Source: Microbulbifer guangxiensis (GTDB lineage: Bacteria; Pseudomonadota; Gammaproteobacteria; Pseudomonadales; Cellvibrionaceae). Taken from it: a DNA stretch of 64,000 bases. The DNA is taken from the NCBI RefSeq assembly GCF_021729075.1, contig NZ_JAJSAQ010000002.1, positions 186,001 through 250,000 of the forward strand. The letters run 5' to 3'. Below the pieces are notes generated by a model. The model was not told where the DNA came from, made no database searches, and saw only the letters and a list, made by a program, of their open reading frames with translations. The translations under genes were made by a program, and so were the position numbers. Below, piece after piece: positions 12,437-21,346 of this stretch (position 1 is the stretch's first letter; every line of letters begins with the position of its first letter).

Positions 12437-12622
12437 CGGCTTTCCCAGCCTCCCCTGATTGCTCCCCAGCCAGCAACACAACAGCACGACTGGGGACCGT
12501 CATCACACGACAATAAACTCGTTGCTCGTGGGTCCTGCGACTCTGCACCTCGCGTGTTCCCGAGGCAAAACAGGCCCAACTTTATCTCTCCCTTATCGCT
12601 ATCCACCATCGGGAGCCACAAC

Positions 12623-12904
12623 ATGCTGAATCACATACTCAAACGTGCGGGACTCGCCTCACTGGTATCCGCCACCGTGCTCGCCGGCAGCCTCTCCAGC
12701 GGCTGCGCCAACATGAATGATACCGACCGCCGCATCGGCACCGGCGTCGGCATTGGTGCCGTCACCGGCGCCCTGATCTCTGGCGGACGCCCCGGGGGCA
12801 CCGCAGCAGGTGCGGTACTGGGTGCGGGAGCCGGCTGGCTCTACGACCGCGAGAGAAAACGGCACTACTACTACGATCGCCACGGCCGCCGCATCTACCG
12901 CTAA
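12623..12904 (+). CDS. Glycine-zipper lipoprotein-like protein, copy 1
   Basis: 93 residues. The signal sequence LASLVSATVLAGSLSSGC ends in a plausible lipobox Cys, followed by ANMNDTDRRIGTGVGIGAVT and a Gly/Ala zipper (GTAAGAVLGAGAGWLYDRER). The tail is rich in Tyr, Arg and His. Such glycine-zipper proteins are usually outer-membrane lipoproteins of the envelope. It is a tandem paralogue of the gene at 13021. The exact role is unknown. Confidence 0.8.
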   Translation: MLNHILKRAGLASLVSATVLAGSLSSGCANMNDTDRRIGTGVGIGAVTGALISGGRPGGTAAGAVLGAGAGWLYDRERKRHYYYDRHGRRIYR

Positions 12905-13020
12905 GCAACATCCGGGCGCAGACCGCTGACTGAGGCCGTCACGATATCAGGGCGCACCGTTGCCGAGCGTGGGCAACCTTACACTGAAACTGTTTTTTGC
13001 TGGAAGAATTCGAGGTACTT

Positions 13021-13263
13021 ATGCGCATTCGTGTCATACAAAACTGTGGCCTGGCCGCCATCCTGACGGCGGGCCTGGCCAGCGTCGGCTGTGCCAACAT
13101 GAGTGATTCGCAGCGTCGCGTCACCACCGGGGCCGGCATCGGTGCCGCTTCAGGTGCATTGATCCGCGGTGACACCCGCGGCGTCGCTACCGGTGCAGCC
13201 ATTGGGGCCGCAGGAGGCTGGATCTACGACCGCAACCAGCGCCGCTGGAAGCGACGTCGCTAG
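13021..13263 (+). CDS. Glycine-zipper lipoprotein-like protein, copy 2
   Basis: 80 residues from ATG 13021 (MRIRVIQNCGLAAILTAGLA), a signal sequence ending in ASVGC, then ANMSDSQRRVTTGAGIGAAS and GVATGAAIGAAGGWIYDRNQ. It aligns along its length with the preceding gene (shared CANMxDxxRRxxTGxGIGA and GWxYDR), so the pair arose by tandem duplication. Predicted small envelope lipoprotein of unknown role. Confidence 0.8.
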   Translation: MRIRVIQNCGLAAILTAGLASVGCANMSDSQRRVTTGAGIGAASGALIRGDTRGVATGAAIGAAGGWIYDRNQRRWKRRR

Positions 13264-13497
13264 CCCAGATCGACTGGCTTCACTGGAGCCGGCGCCTTGA
13301 ACGGGCTGCCGGCTCCTTAATTTCCCTCAACCGCCAATGATGGGATTATGCCCTTCCTGTGGTCGCTGTTTGCCACCCCATTGTGGTGCGGCTTCAAAAA
13401 CCGCCTCCGAACATTTCGCCCTAAATTCAGGGGATGCCCCGTCATGACAAAGTGCTATTAGCATGGCCTGCGACCAGGTGTGGGATTCAATGACCAT

Positions 13498-14290
13498 CGT
13501 CATCCCGGCCCAGGCCGGGATCCAGAAAACCTGCAAAGTACGGGGAGGACGGATACGAGCCTGTACCGGCATAACGACTGCAGAAAATCCTCTACCCCGT
13601 CATCCCGGCGCAGGCCGGGATCCAGAAAACCTGCCAAGTACGGGGAGGACAGATACCAGCCTGTACCGGCATAATGACTGCAGAAAATCCTCTACCCCGT
13701 CATCCCGGCGCAGGCCGGGATCCAGGTAACATGTGCAGCGCGAGGGAGATGGATACCGGCCTACGCCGGTATGACGACTGCAGAAAATCCCCTACCCCGT
13801 CATCCCGGCGCAGGCCGGGATCCAGAAAACCTGCCAAGTACGGGGAGGACAGATACCAGCCTGTACCGGTATAACGACTGCAGAAAATCCCCCACCCCCG
13901 TCATCCCGGCGCAGGCCGGGACCCAGGTAACATGTGCAGCACGAGGAAGATGGATACCGGCCTTCGCCGGTATGACGACTCGAATAAATCTCCTCCTTCG
14001 CCACCCTGGCAAGGGCCGAGATCTAGCAAACCCGAGGAATACCAGGGCGGTTGATACCGGCCTGCGCCGACATGATGCGCCCAATAAACATCCCTGTCGT
14101 CATCCCGGCGCAGGCCGGGATCCAGAAAGCGTGAAAAGTACGAGGGGGGTGATGGATGCCGGCCTACGCCGGCATGACGACAGTAGAAAATCCCCCACCC
14201 CCGTCATCCCGGCGCAGGCCGGGATCCAGGTAACCTGTGAAGAACGAGGACGTTGGATACCGGCCTGCGCCGGTATGACGATAATGGAGG
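13498..14290. repeat. Palindromic repeat array, about 100-bp period, 8 units
   Basis: Units start at 13498, 13598, 13698, 13798, 13899, about 13999 (degenerate), 14098 and 14202. Each unit holds one palindrome with core CCCGGCGCAGGCCGGG and a second, oppositely oriented one such as ACCGGCCTACGCCGGT, with a linker ending GCAGAAAATCC. Two linker types recur: one with ACCTGCCAAGTACGGGGAGG (units 1, 2, 4) and one with GTAACATGTGCAG (units 3, 5). This resembles a BIME-type mosaic of REP elements. Open frames across it are translated repeat, not genes. Confidence 0.9.
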
Positions 14291-14348
14291 AGTGAGGCTT
14301 AGGGAGACTTGGGGAGGCTTAACCGCAAATTAAACCGTAAGCAGCCAC

Positions 14349-14534
14349 CTACAACAATTTAGTTTTGGTCTTGCCACACCGCTCGCAGCGGTACTCGGTC
14401 ACCAGCTTGCCCTGCTTGACGTCGAACTTGCGCTCGGTGACTACCTGCCACTTGTGGAAGCCGTCGCGGCACAGGCTGCTGCCCTTGTGCTTCTGCCATG
14501 CGGTTTTGCGCTTGAAGGGAATCACATCGCCCAT
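14349..14534 (-). CDS. Small zinc-ribbon-like protein
   Basis: 61 residues, MGDVIPFKRKTAWQKHKGSS at the start and YRCERCGKTKTKLL at the end, preceded by AGGAG. A CxxC pair (CERC) plus Cys22 and a nearby His (SSLCRDGFHKW) could bind one zinc. Basic composition suggests a nucleic-acid role, but this is inference. It lies 56 bp downstream (plus-strand sense left) of the flavoprotein gene on the same strand and may be co-transcribed with it. Confidence 0.7.
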   Translation of the reverse strand: MGDVIPFKRKTAWQKHKGSSLCRDGFHKWQVVTERKFDVKQGKLVTEYRCERCGKTKTKLL

Positions 14535-14590
14535 GGATGCTCGACTCCTGCCCGGTTTACGCCGGTGCTGTTGGAAGAGGTGGGGTTATA

Positions 14591-15784
14591 TTAAACCACT
14601 TCCCCGGCGGCGTGGGCGGAAGACCAGGCCCACTGAAAGTTGTAGCCCCCAAGCCAGCCGGTTACATCCAGCACCTCGCCAATAAAATACAGACCCGGCT
14701 GGGACTTGCACTCCATGGTGCGGGAAGAGATCGCATCCGTATCCACCCCGCCGAGAGTGACTTCCGCCGTGCGGTAGCCCTCGGTGCCCGCTGGCACCAG
14801 CTCCCAGGTCTGCAGCCTGCTGCCAATTTCCGACAGTTCAGCCGGGCTGAACTGCTTGAGGGGGCGGCTCTCTATGCCCTTTTCGGCGAGAAAGTGCTGG
14901 ACCAGCTTCCTGCTCCACAGGCCGGCGAGCACCGTATGCAGGTGAGCTTCCGGTTTCTCCGCCCGCTGCTGGGCGAGCCACTCGGCCAGATCCCTGTCCG
15001 GAGCCAGGTCGAAAGAAACCCGCTCGCCTTCACGCCAGTGACTGGAAATCTGCAGCACCGCCGGACCACTCAGGCCGCGATGGGTAAACAGCATCTGCTC
15101 GTGGAAACTGCCGGGCCCGCAGCTGGCAGTCACCGGCAGTGCACTGCCGGGCAGCTCCTGCTGTCGTTCCAGCTGGCGCTTGTGCTGGGTGAAAGGCACC
15201 AGCGCGGCACGGGTCGGCACAACGCGCAGGCCAAATTGCTGCGCGATCTCATAACCAAACCCGGTGGCGCCCATGGTAGGGATCGACAGGCCGCCGGTGG
15301 CAATCACCAGCGACTCACACTGCACCGGTCCCAGGCTGGTCTCCACCCGGTAACCCGATTCCAGCGGCTGCACTGACTCGATACTGCAGCGGGTGCGGAT
15401 CTGCGCCCTGGCCGCACGACACTCCGCCAGCAGCAGGTCGACAATGTCTTTGGACTTGTTGTCGCAGAACAGCTGGCCGAGGGTTTTCTCGTGATACGGG
15501 ATGCCGTGCTTCTCCACCAGCGCAATGAAGTCCCACTGGGTGTAGCGGGCCAGTGCCGATTTGCAGAAGTGCGGATTCTCGCTGTAGAAATTTTCTGGCG
15601 ACGTGTACAGGTTGGTGAAATTACAGCGCCCGCCACCGGACATCAGGATCTTCTTGCCCACCTTGTTGGCATGATCCAGTACCAGCGCACTGCGACCCCG
15701 CTGACCGGCCACGGCCGCACACATCAGGCCCGCAGCGCCGGCACCGATGATGAGGACATCGATCTGTTGGGGGAGATCATTCAT
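14591..15784 (-). CDS. HI0933/YhiN-family FAD-dependent oxidoreductase
   Basis: 397 residues. The N-terminal dinucleotide-binding motif is GAGAAGLMCAAVAGQRG. The family signature GKKILMSGGGRCNFTNL follows at about 43-60, then YHEKTLGQLFCDNKSKDIVD, TGGLSIPTMGATGFGY and a C-terminal GLYFIGEVLDVTGWLGGYNF. These identify the HI0933 (BaiN/RdsA-like) flavoprotein family, whose cellular substrate is mostly undefined. Reading is on the minus strand, upstream of the zinc-ribbon gene. Confidence 0.9.
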   Translation of the reverse strand: MNDLPQQIDVLIIGAGAAGLMCAAVAGQRGRSALVLDHANKVGKKILMSGGGRCNFTNLYTSPENFYSENPHFCKSALARYTQWDFIALVEKHGIPYHEKTLGQLFCDNKSKDIVDLLLAECRAARAQIRTRCSIESVQPLESGYRVETSLGPVQCESLVIATGGLSIPTMGATGFGYEIAQQFGLRVVPTRAALVPFTQHKRQLERQQELPGSALPVTASCGPGSFHEQMLFTHRGLSGPAVLQISSHWREGERVSFDLAPDRDLAEWLAQQRAEKPEAHLHTVLAGLWSRKLVQHFLAEKGIESRPLKQFSPAELSEIGSRLQTWELVPAGTEGYRTAEVTLGGVDTDAISSRTMECKSQPGLYFIGEVLDVTGWLGGYNFQWAWSSAHAAGEVV

Positions 15785-15834
15785 GGCAGCGAAGTAACAG
15801 AGGCAACTGAAGTTCAGAGGGAAGTCAAAGTGGT

Positions 15835-15924
15835 GGGGAGCCAGATTCCGAAACCTTCCGTACCAGGGACGGTACGGAAGGAGCTACAGGGAAGTATTCA
15901 TGCGTTTTCGGAATCTGGCTCCCC
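15835..15924. repeat. Nested inverted repeat (cruciform-forming)
   Basis: The outer arms (15835-15853 and 15906-15924, 19 bp, starting GGGGAGCCAGATTCCG) are exact reverse complements. Immediately inside, CCTTCCGTACC (15854-15864) pairs with GGTACGGAAGG (15871-15881). It sits between the dcd and HI0933-family genes, both on the minus strand. Possibly a dcd terminator-like structure or a small mobile element; not related to the main palindrome family. Confidence 0.75.
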
Positions 15925-15968
15925 GGCAGTTTGACGCCTGCGGACGACCCACAAGCGTCGAAATGTCA

Positions 15969-16538
15969 TCAGGCCCGCGGCAGGGTCACACCGCGCTGGC
16001 CCTGGTACTTGCCGCCGCGGTCCTTGTAGGACACGTCGCAGACTTCATCGGACTCAAAGAACAGCATCTGCGCCACGCCTTCGTTGGCGTAGATCTTGGC
16101 CGGCAGGTTGGTGGTGTTGGAGAACTCAAGGGTCACGTGCCCTTCCCACTCAGGCTCCAGCGGTGTCACGTTGACGATGATGCCGCAGCGGGCATAGGTG
16201 GACTTGCCCAGGCAGATGGTCAGCACGGAGCGCGGGATGCGGAAGTATTCCACCGTGCGCGCCAGGGCAAAGGAGTTCGGCGGGATAATGCAGGAATCAC
16301 CCTCCACATCCACAAAGCTGTTCTCGTCGAAGGTCTTCGGGTCCACCGTGGCGGAGTGCACGTTGGTGAAGATCTTGAACTCACCGGCGCAGCGCACATC
16401 GTAGCCGTAGCTGGAGGTCCCGTAGGAGATCAACCGGTCACCATTGCCGTTCTTGCGTACCTGGCCCGGCTCGAAGGGCTCGATCATGCCCTGCTGCTCG
16501 GCCATCCGGCGAATCCACTTATCGGATTTGATACTCAC
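15969..16538 (-). CDS. dcd: dCTP deaminase
   Basis: 189 residues from a GTG start at 16538 ([18 protein letters not shown]), which matches the family N-terminus; the longer frame to 16646 does not. It deaminates dCTP to dUTP for dTMP synthesis. [31 protein letters not shown] and the active-site stretch [23 protein letters not shown] are visible, as is the C-terminal GGKYQGQRG. Length fits the homotrimeric enzyme (188-193). Confidence 0.95.
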   Translation of the reverse strand: MSIKSDKWIRRMAEQQGMIEPFEPGQVRKNGNGDRLISYGTSSYGYDVRCAGEFKIFTNVHSATVDPKTFDENSFVDVEGDSCIIPPNSFALARTVEYFRIPRSVLTICLGKSTYARCGIIVNVTPLEPEWEGHVTLEFSNTTNLPAKIYANEGVAQMLFFESDEVCDVSYKDRGGKYQGQRGVTLPRA

Positions 16539-16713
16539 TCCGCCCCCCGTCGCTGTGCGTGTTCTGGTCTGTGAAAGAGGCGGAATCATAGCCGGTTTGA
16601 ACTGTGCAAAAAAGTGCCAGCTGTGCCGGGAACCCGCGGGCCACATTCCGTCAGCTAATGTTTAGGAAGAGTGCCCAGCCCCACGGCTCCTCCGGGCATG
16701 ACCGGATGTAACC

Positions 16714-18192
16714 ATGAGCAAGACCGGTACCGATCGCTCCATTCGAGAACCCTCCCTGGCGGACGCACTTGTCCCCTTGGTCACATTGGCCATTCTGATC
16801 GCGGCCGCCCTCGCCCTGTTCGGGCTCGATGCCCTGGATGGCCCGATCCAGACCGCCCTGATTATCTGTTGCATGGTTGCGGCATTGATTGCCCTCAAGA
16901 ATGGCTATGCCTGGGAGGCCGTGCAGAAAGCCGGTCAGGGCGCACTGGCCTCGGTCACCAGTGCGATCTTCATTCTGCTGGCGGTCGGCGCCCTGATCGG
17001 CACCTGGAACCTGTCCGGGACCATTCCCACACTCGTCTATTACGGCATCCAGGTTCTGGCACCGGGCTGGTATTACGTGGCCACGGCCCTGATCTGTGGC
17101 GTGATCGCCCTGTCCATCGGCAGCTCCTGGACCACCGCCGGCACCATCGGTGTGGGTCTGGTGGGCATTGCGAACATGCTCGAGGTGTCTCCCGCCATCA
17201 CGGCGGGCGCCGTGATCTCGGGTGCCTATCTGGGTGACAAATTGTCCCCGCTATCCGAAACCACCATTCTTGCGGCACAGATGGCACGGGTGGACCTGCC
17301 GACCCATATCCGCACCATGGCGTGGACTTCAGTCCCGGCCTTCCTGATTGCCGCCGTAGTCTTCGGTCTGCTGGGGCTGGGCCGGGTCGATGTCCAGGGG
17401 CAATCCGAGCTGCAGACCGTGGTTGAACTGGATGCCCTGAACGGGATCTACCACATTACTGCCTGGAACCTGCTACCACTGGCGTTGCTCGCCTTCCTGT
17501 CGATCCGCAAGGTACCTGCCTCCCTGGCACTGATGACCTCGGCCATGTTCGCCGGAGCGCTCGGCGCCTTCCTGCAGCCGGATGTGTACAGGAATTTTGT
17601 CGAAAGCGGGCAGATGGGTTTCCTGCCGGCCATCAAGAGCATCTGGCAGGCCATGGCCACGGGCTTCACCATGAGCTCGGGTATTGCCGATGTCGACAGC
17701 CTCCTCTCCCGCGGGGGCATGGACAGTATGCTGCTGACGGTGTGGCTGATCATCGGCGCCGTCACCTTCGGCGCCCTGCTGGACGAGTTCGGCCTGATCA
17801 ATCGCCTGGTCAGCCCGGCGATCGGCCTAGCCAGATCCACTGGCCAGCTGTTTCTGCTGGTCTGCGCCAGCTGTATCGGCCTCAACGTCGTGGCGGGAGA
17901 CCAGTACATCGCCCTGGTACTGCCGACGCGTATTTACCGGGCCGAGTTTGCCAGGCGCGGGCTTGCGCCACAGAACCTGTCCCGACTAGCCGCTGACTCG
18001 GGCACCGTAACCTCGCCACTCGTACCCTGGAATTCCTGCGGTGCCTTCATGTCAGCGGTACTTGGCGTATCAACCCTGCTCTACCTGCCGTTCTGTTTAT
18101 TCAATATCGTCAGCCCCCTGCTCAGCGTCCTGTATGGCTTTACCGGTTTCCGGATCGTCCGTACAGCACCCCACGCAGACACCCACCAGTAA
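16714..18192 (+). CDS. nhaC: NhaC-family Na+/H+ antiporter
   Basis: 492 residues, highly hydrophobic with about 11-12 membrane segments. SSWTTAGTIGVGLVGIANML and GAVISGAYLGDKLSPLSETT are NhaC signatures, as is the C-terminal AADSGTVTSPLVPWNSCGAF. It exchanges cytoplasmic Na+ for protons across the inner membrane, which fits a marine or halotolerant organism. Divergent from dcd and monocistronic; followed by the SOS operon. Confidence 0.9.
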   Translation: MSKTGTDRSIREPSLADALVPLVTLAILIAAALALFGLDALDGPIQTALIICCMVAALIALKNGYAWEAVQKAGQGALASVTSAIFILLAVGALIGTWNLSGTIPTLVYYGIQVLAPGWYYVATALICGVIALSIGSSWTTAGTIGVGLVGIANMLEVSPAITAGAVISGAYLGDKLSPLSETTILAAQMARVDLPTHIRTMAWTSVPAFLIAAVVFGLLGLGRVDVQGQSELQTVVELDALNGIYHITAWNLLPLALLAFLSIRKVPASLALMTSAMFAGALGAFLQPDVYRNFVESGQMGFLPAIKSIWQAMATGFTMSSGIADVDSLLSRGGMDSMLLTVWLIIGAVTFGALLDEFGLINRLVSPAIGLARSTGQLFLLVCASCIGLNVVAGDQYIALVLPTRIYRAEFARRGLAPQNLSRLAADSGTVTSPLVPWNSCGAFMSAVLGVSTLLYLPFCLFNIVSPLLSVLYGFTGFRIVRTAPHADTHQ

Positions 18193-18248
18193 ACTGGCGG
18201 AAAGCCGCGCCAGCGATTCACCCTCCCCTTGTTAGCCCGAACCAACTA

Positions 18249-18286
18249 CTGTATAAATTGCCAGTATTTACTGTATACCCATACAG
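18249..18286 (+). promoter_or_regulatory. Two tandem LexA boxes upstream of imuA
   Basis: CTGTATAAATTGCCAG (18249-18264) and CTGTATACCCATACAG (18271-18286) each fit the gammaproteobacterial LexA consensus CTG-N10-CAG; the second is near ideal. Their start points are 22 bp apart, about two helical turns. They lie 39-76 bp upstream of the imuA ATG, so the mutasome operon should be repressed by LexA and induced by DNA damage. Confidence 0.92.
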
Positions 18287-18324
18287 CACGCTTGTTCAGA
18301 GTGCTGAACACGAGGGCAGCGGAC

Positions 18325-19032
18325 ATGAGCAATGCAGAAAACCTTTTCCAAAACAAGCAGTTAGATCAACAGGCCAGGCAGCAGCGATTGAGCCAGGTGC
18401 TGCGGCGGCCAGACATCTGGCAGGCCGCCAATGAGCAACAGCGCACGCGGCACGGCATTGCCAGTGGCTATCCAGGCCTGGATGCATTGCTGACCGGGCA
18501 CGGCTGGCCCCGCGGCGCCACCACCGAACTGCTGGTGGACCAGTCTGGTATCGGCGAGCTGTCCCTTTTGTTACCAGCCCTGGCCGACATGACCCAACGC
18601 GAGCAGATGGTGGTGCTGATCAACCCGCCGTTCATTCCCTATGCCCCGGCCCTGGCGGCCGCCGGTGTCCGGCTGGAAAAGCTGCTGATACTGCACCCCC
18701 GCGGCCAGCGGGACCAGTTGTGGGCTATGGAGCAGACCCTGCAATCGGGCTGCTGCGGTGCCCTGCTCAGCTGGCAGGCCGGCCCGCCGCCAGCCGACAA
18801 GGATCTGCGCCGCCTGCAGGTGGCAGCCCGCGACGGCAATGCCGTGCACTTCCATTTCCGTCCCAGTTCCTCCGCCGCCAGCCCGTCACCGGCGGCACTG
18901 CGGCTGCAACTGGCCAGTGACGGCGAACAACTGGTGCTGCAGCTGCACAAACAACTGGGTGGGTCGGCCGGGCAGCGGCTGCACCTGGCGCGCAACAGCG
19001 ACCTGACCCGCCGTGACCGGCCGCTGCACTGA
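18325..19032 (+). CDS. imuA: ImuA, SulA/RecA-like mutasome component
   Basis: 235 residues from ATG 18325 (MSNAENLFQNKQLDQQ), the first ATG downstream of the LexA boxes; the frame continues upstream through the operators, so that part is unlikely to be translated. RHGIASGYPGLDALLTGHGWPRGATTELL matches the RecA-like ImuA N-terminus, followed by LLLPALADMTQREQMVVLINPPFIPY. ImuA works with ImuB and DnaE2 in damage-induced mutagenic translesion synthesis. First gene of imuA-imuB-(GIY-YIG)-dnaE2. Confidence 0.92.
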   Translation: MSNAENLFQNKQLDQQARQQRLSQVLRRPDIWQAANEQQRTRHGIASGYPGLDALLTGHGWPRGATTELLVDQSGIGELSLLLPALADMTQREQMVVLINPPFIPYAPALAAAGVRLEKLLILHPRGQRDQLWAMEQTLQSGCCGALLSWQAGPPPADKDLRRLQVAARDGNAVHFHFRPSSSAASPSPAALRLQLASDGEQLVLQLHKQLGGSAGQRLHLARNSDLTRRDRPLH

Positions 19033-19176
19033 GGACTGGCTGGCGGCCAATCGCCGGTGCATCAGCCACAGGGCAATCCAGCCCACCGGATCAAGACAAC
19101 AGACAAAACAGAAAACCAAAACAGGAAGTGGTATCCCCCTGACGAAGACACGCACTGACAAGTGCAGGAGTGCCCC

Positions 19177-20688
19177 ATGCTCTGGCTCTGTATCCAGTTC
19201 CCCCGCCTGCCCCTGCAGGCCCTCACCCGCGCCCAGGCCGGCCCTGATGATGGCAGGCCCCGCGCCGTGGCCGAACAGCAACTGATCGTCGACGCCAACC
19301 CCGCCGCCGGCCGGCGCGGCATCGACTGCGCCCTCACCATCGCCACTGCCTGTGCGCTCTGCGCGGATCTGGAACTGTTGACCCGGGATACCGAGCGGGA
19401 ATCCCAACTGCTGCAGGAACTGGCCCAGTGGGGCTACAGCTTTACCCCGGTAGTCTCGCCCATGGCTGCGGGCCCGGTGGAAAATGGCGAGAGCCGCGCC
19501 GCCTGCCTGTACCTGGAACTCAGCGGCTGCCTGCGCGCCAGCGGCGGACTGCAGCCGCTACTGCAACAGCTGCAACGGGAACTGGAGCAGATGCAGATCA
19601 CAGCAGAGATGGGCCTCGGCCACAGCCCCAGCGCAGCCCATATGCTCAGCCAGCTGTCGGAGCACCGCCAGTGGCTACAGGAAGCCAAATCTCCCCCTAC
19701 TGGCCAGCAATGGCGCCAGTGGATCAGCTTTACCCCCAGCAAGCTGCTGGACTGCGACCACAAGACCATCGCCAAACTCTATGCCTGCGGCATCAAGCGG
19801 GTCAGCCAGCTGCTCGCCATTCCCCTGTCGGAAGTGGGCAGCCGCTTCGGTCGCGGCTTTGTGGATTACCTGGCGCGGCTGAATGGCAGCCGCCATGACC
19901 CGGTCGCCAGCTACCAGCCGCCACCCCAGTTTCACAGCGAGCTGTTTTTCCCCAGCCCGCTGGATAACAGCGAGCAGTTGCTGTTTCCCGCCGGACGGCT
20001 GGTGCGGGAACTCTGCCAGCAACTGCAGCGCCGCCAGCTGTATGCCCAGCAATTGCGCTGGAAACTCGACTTCGGCCAGAAAGGCTGCAAGGTGGTGAGC
20101 GTGGAAGTTTCCCGCCCTTTATTAGACCCGCAGCGCCTGATCGCGCTCACCAAGTTACAGCTGGAGCGCATCAAACTGGAGCAGGAAGTGCAGGCCCTGC
20201 ACCTCACCTGCGACCAGTTGCAGCCACTGGAAGCCAGTGCACTGGATGACGACCTGTTCGGCGAGAGCACCAACCTGCAGCGCAGCCACCAGCTGCTGGA
20301 CAAGCTCAAGGCCCGCCTCGGCCACGAGGCCATGTCCGGCGTTACCCTGCGAGAGAGCCATCTGCCGGAACAGGCCTGGCAGAGCGCCGATACGCTGATC
20401 CTCCACAGCGGCCGCCGCCAGAACGGCCACCAGGTAAAACCCGTCAACGCCCCCCGCCCCAGCTGGCTGCTGCAACGCCCCGATCCCATCAAGGCCCGCA
20501 ACAACAAGCTCTATTACCGCGGCGAGATAAACCTGCTGCAGGGCCCCGAGCGCATCGACGGCTACTGGTGGCAACACCACCGCCACGCCCGCGACTACTA
20601 CATCGCCCGCGGCGAAGAAGGCAGCCTCTACTGGGTCTACCAGGACCTGACTTCAGAGGAGTGGTATCTGCAGGGCATTTACGCATGA
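19177..20688 (+). CDS. imuB: ImuB, inactive Y-family polymerase-like protein
   Basis: 503 residues from ATG 19177 (MLWLCIQFPRLPLQAL), preceded by CAGGAG; a GTG at 19162 gives five extra residues and is less likely. The Y-family-like palm and fingers (LYLELSGCLRASGG, GLGHSPSAAHMLSQ) and the little-finger region are followed by a long C-terminal extension ending in YYIARGEEGSLYWVYQDLTS, typical of ImuB. ImuB lacks catalytic carboxylates in the family and acts as a hub bridging the beta clamp, ImuA and DnaE2. Confidence 0.93.
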   Translation: MLWLCIQFPRLPLQALTRAQAGPDDGRPRAVAEQQLIVDANPAAGRRGIDCALTIATACALCADLELLTRDTERESQLLQELAQWGYSFTPVVSPMAAGPVENGESRAACLYLELSGCLRASGGLQPLLQQLQRELEQMQITAEMGLGHSPSAAHMLSQLSEHRQWLQEAKSPPTGQQWRQWISFTPSKLLDCDHKTIAKLYACGIKRVSQLLAIPLSEVGSRFGRGFVDYLARLNGSRHDPVASYQPPPQFHSELFFPSPLDNSEQLLFPAGRLVRELCQQLQRRQLYAQQLRWKLDFGQKGCKVVSVEVSRPLLDPQRLIALTKLQLERIKLEQEVQALHLTCDQLQPLEASALDDDLFGESTNLQRSHQLLDKLKARLGHEAMSGVTLRESHLPEQAWQSADTLILHSGRRQNGHQVKPVNAPRPSWLLQRPDPIKARNNKLYYRGEINLLQGPERIDGYWWQHHRHARDYYIARGEEGSLYWVYQDLTSEEWYLQGIYA

Positions 20689-20706
20689 ACAAACCAACCC
20701 AACTAT

Positions 20707-21019
20707 CGTCATGCCGGCGCAGGCCGGGATCCACAAGCCTAGAGCAACAGAAAAACCTCCACTTTCGTCATCCCGGTACAGCCTGGAGTCCAACGCACCG
20801 AGCAACAAAGACCCCCACCGTCGTCATCCCAGTACAGCCCGAGGTCCAACGAACCGAACAACAAAGCCCCCACTATCGTCATCCCGGCGTAGGCCGGGAT
20901 CCACAAGCCTGGAGCAATGAACAAATCACAGTAGCAACCCCCTACACAAGTTTGGGGCCTGGGCCCTTGCGAAATAAAGCCCCCCCACTGTCGTCATCCC
21001 GGCGTATGCCGGGATCCAG
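20707..21019. repeat. Palindromic repeat cluster between imuB and the GIY-YIG gene
   Basis: Five direct copies start at 20707, 20766, 20822, 20877 and 20992, each CGTCATCCCGG-type and ending near GGATCCA. Copies 2 and 3 are degenerate (TCCCGGTACAGCCTGGAGTC, TCCCAGTACAGCCCGAGGTC). All face the same way, unlike the alternating arrays elsewhere in the window. No gene lies between 20689 and 21040. Confidence 0.88.
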
Positions 21020-21040
21020 AAACCACCGGAGCTTAAGGCA

Positions 21041-21331
21041 ATGAAAAGACAACCAGCCGTCTACATCCTTGCCAGCAAACGCAACGGCACCCTCTACACC
21101 GGCGTCACCTCAGACCTGACAAAACGAATCTGGGAACACCGCGAGGAACTTGCAGACGGCTTTACCAAAAAATACAGCGTAAAGAACCTGGTTTGGTTCG
21201 AGCAGCACAACACGATGGAAACAGCGATTGCGAGAGAGAAGGCGATCAAGGAATGGAAAAGAGCCTGGAAGGTACGCTTGATTGAAGAGTCCAATCCAGA
21301 GTGGCTGGATCTCTACCGAGATATTCTCTGA
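21041..21331 (+). CDS. GIY-YIG family nuclease
   Basis: 96 residues. AVYILASKRNGTLYTGVTSD contains the GIY-YIG-type motif (as YIL...YTG), followed by TKRIWEHR with the catalytic Arg region and a helical EKAIKEWKRAWKVRLIEE that carries the expected metal-binding Glu. Length and arrangement match single-domain GIY-YIG proteins related to YhbQ. It sits between imuB and dnaE2 on the same strand, bracketed closely by palindromic repeats (22 bp before, 16 bp after), and would be read from the LexA-controlled promoter. Function unknown; a link to repeat spread is hypothesis only. Confidence 0.88.
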   Translation: MKRQPAVYILASKRNGTLYTGVTSDLTKRIWEHREELADGFTKKYSVKNLVWFEQHNTMETAIAREKAIKEWKRAWKVRLIEESNPEWLDLYRDIL

Positions 21332-21346
21332 GCCGCGACCATGTAT

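Noticed and set aside
13498-14290. Possible CRISPR array because of regular repeat spacing
   Set aside because: The repeated part is palindromic and faces both ways, the linkers themselves recur, and no cas gene is present.
13463-14295. Proteins of the type HPGAGRDPE / PAQAGIQ over the repeat arrays
   Set aside because: They are translated palindromic repeats in several frames, not genes.
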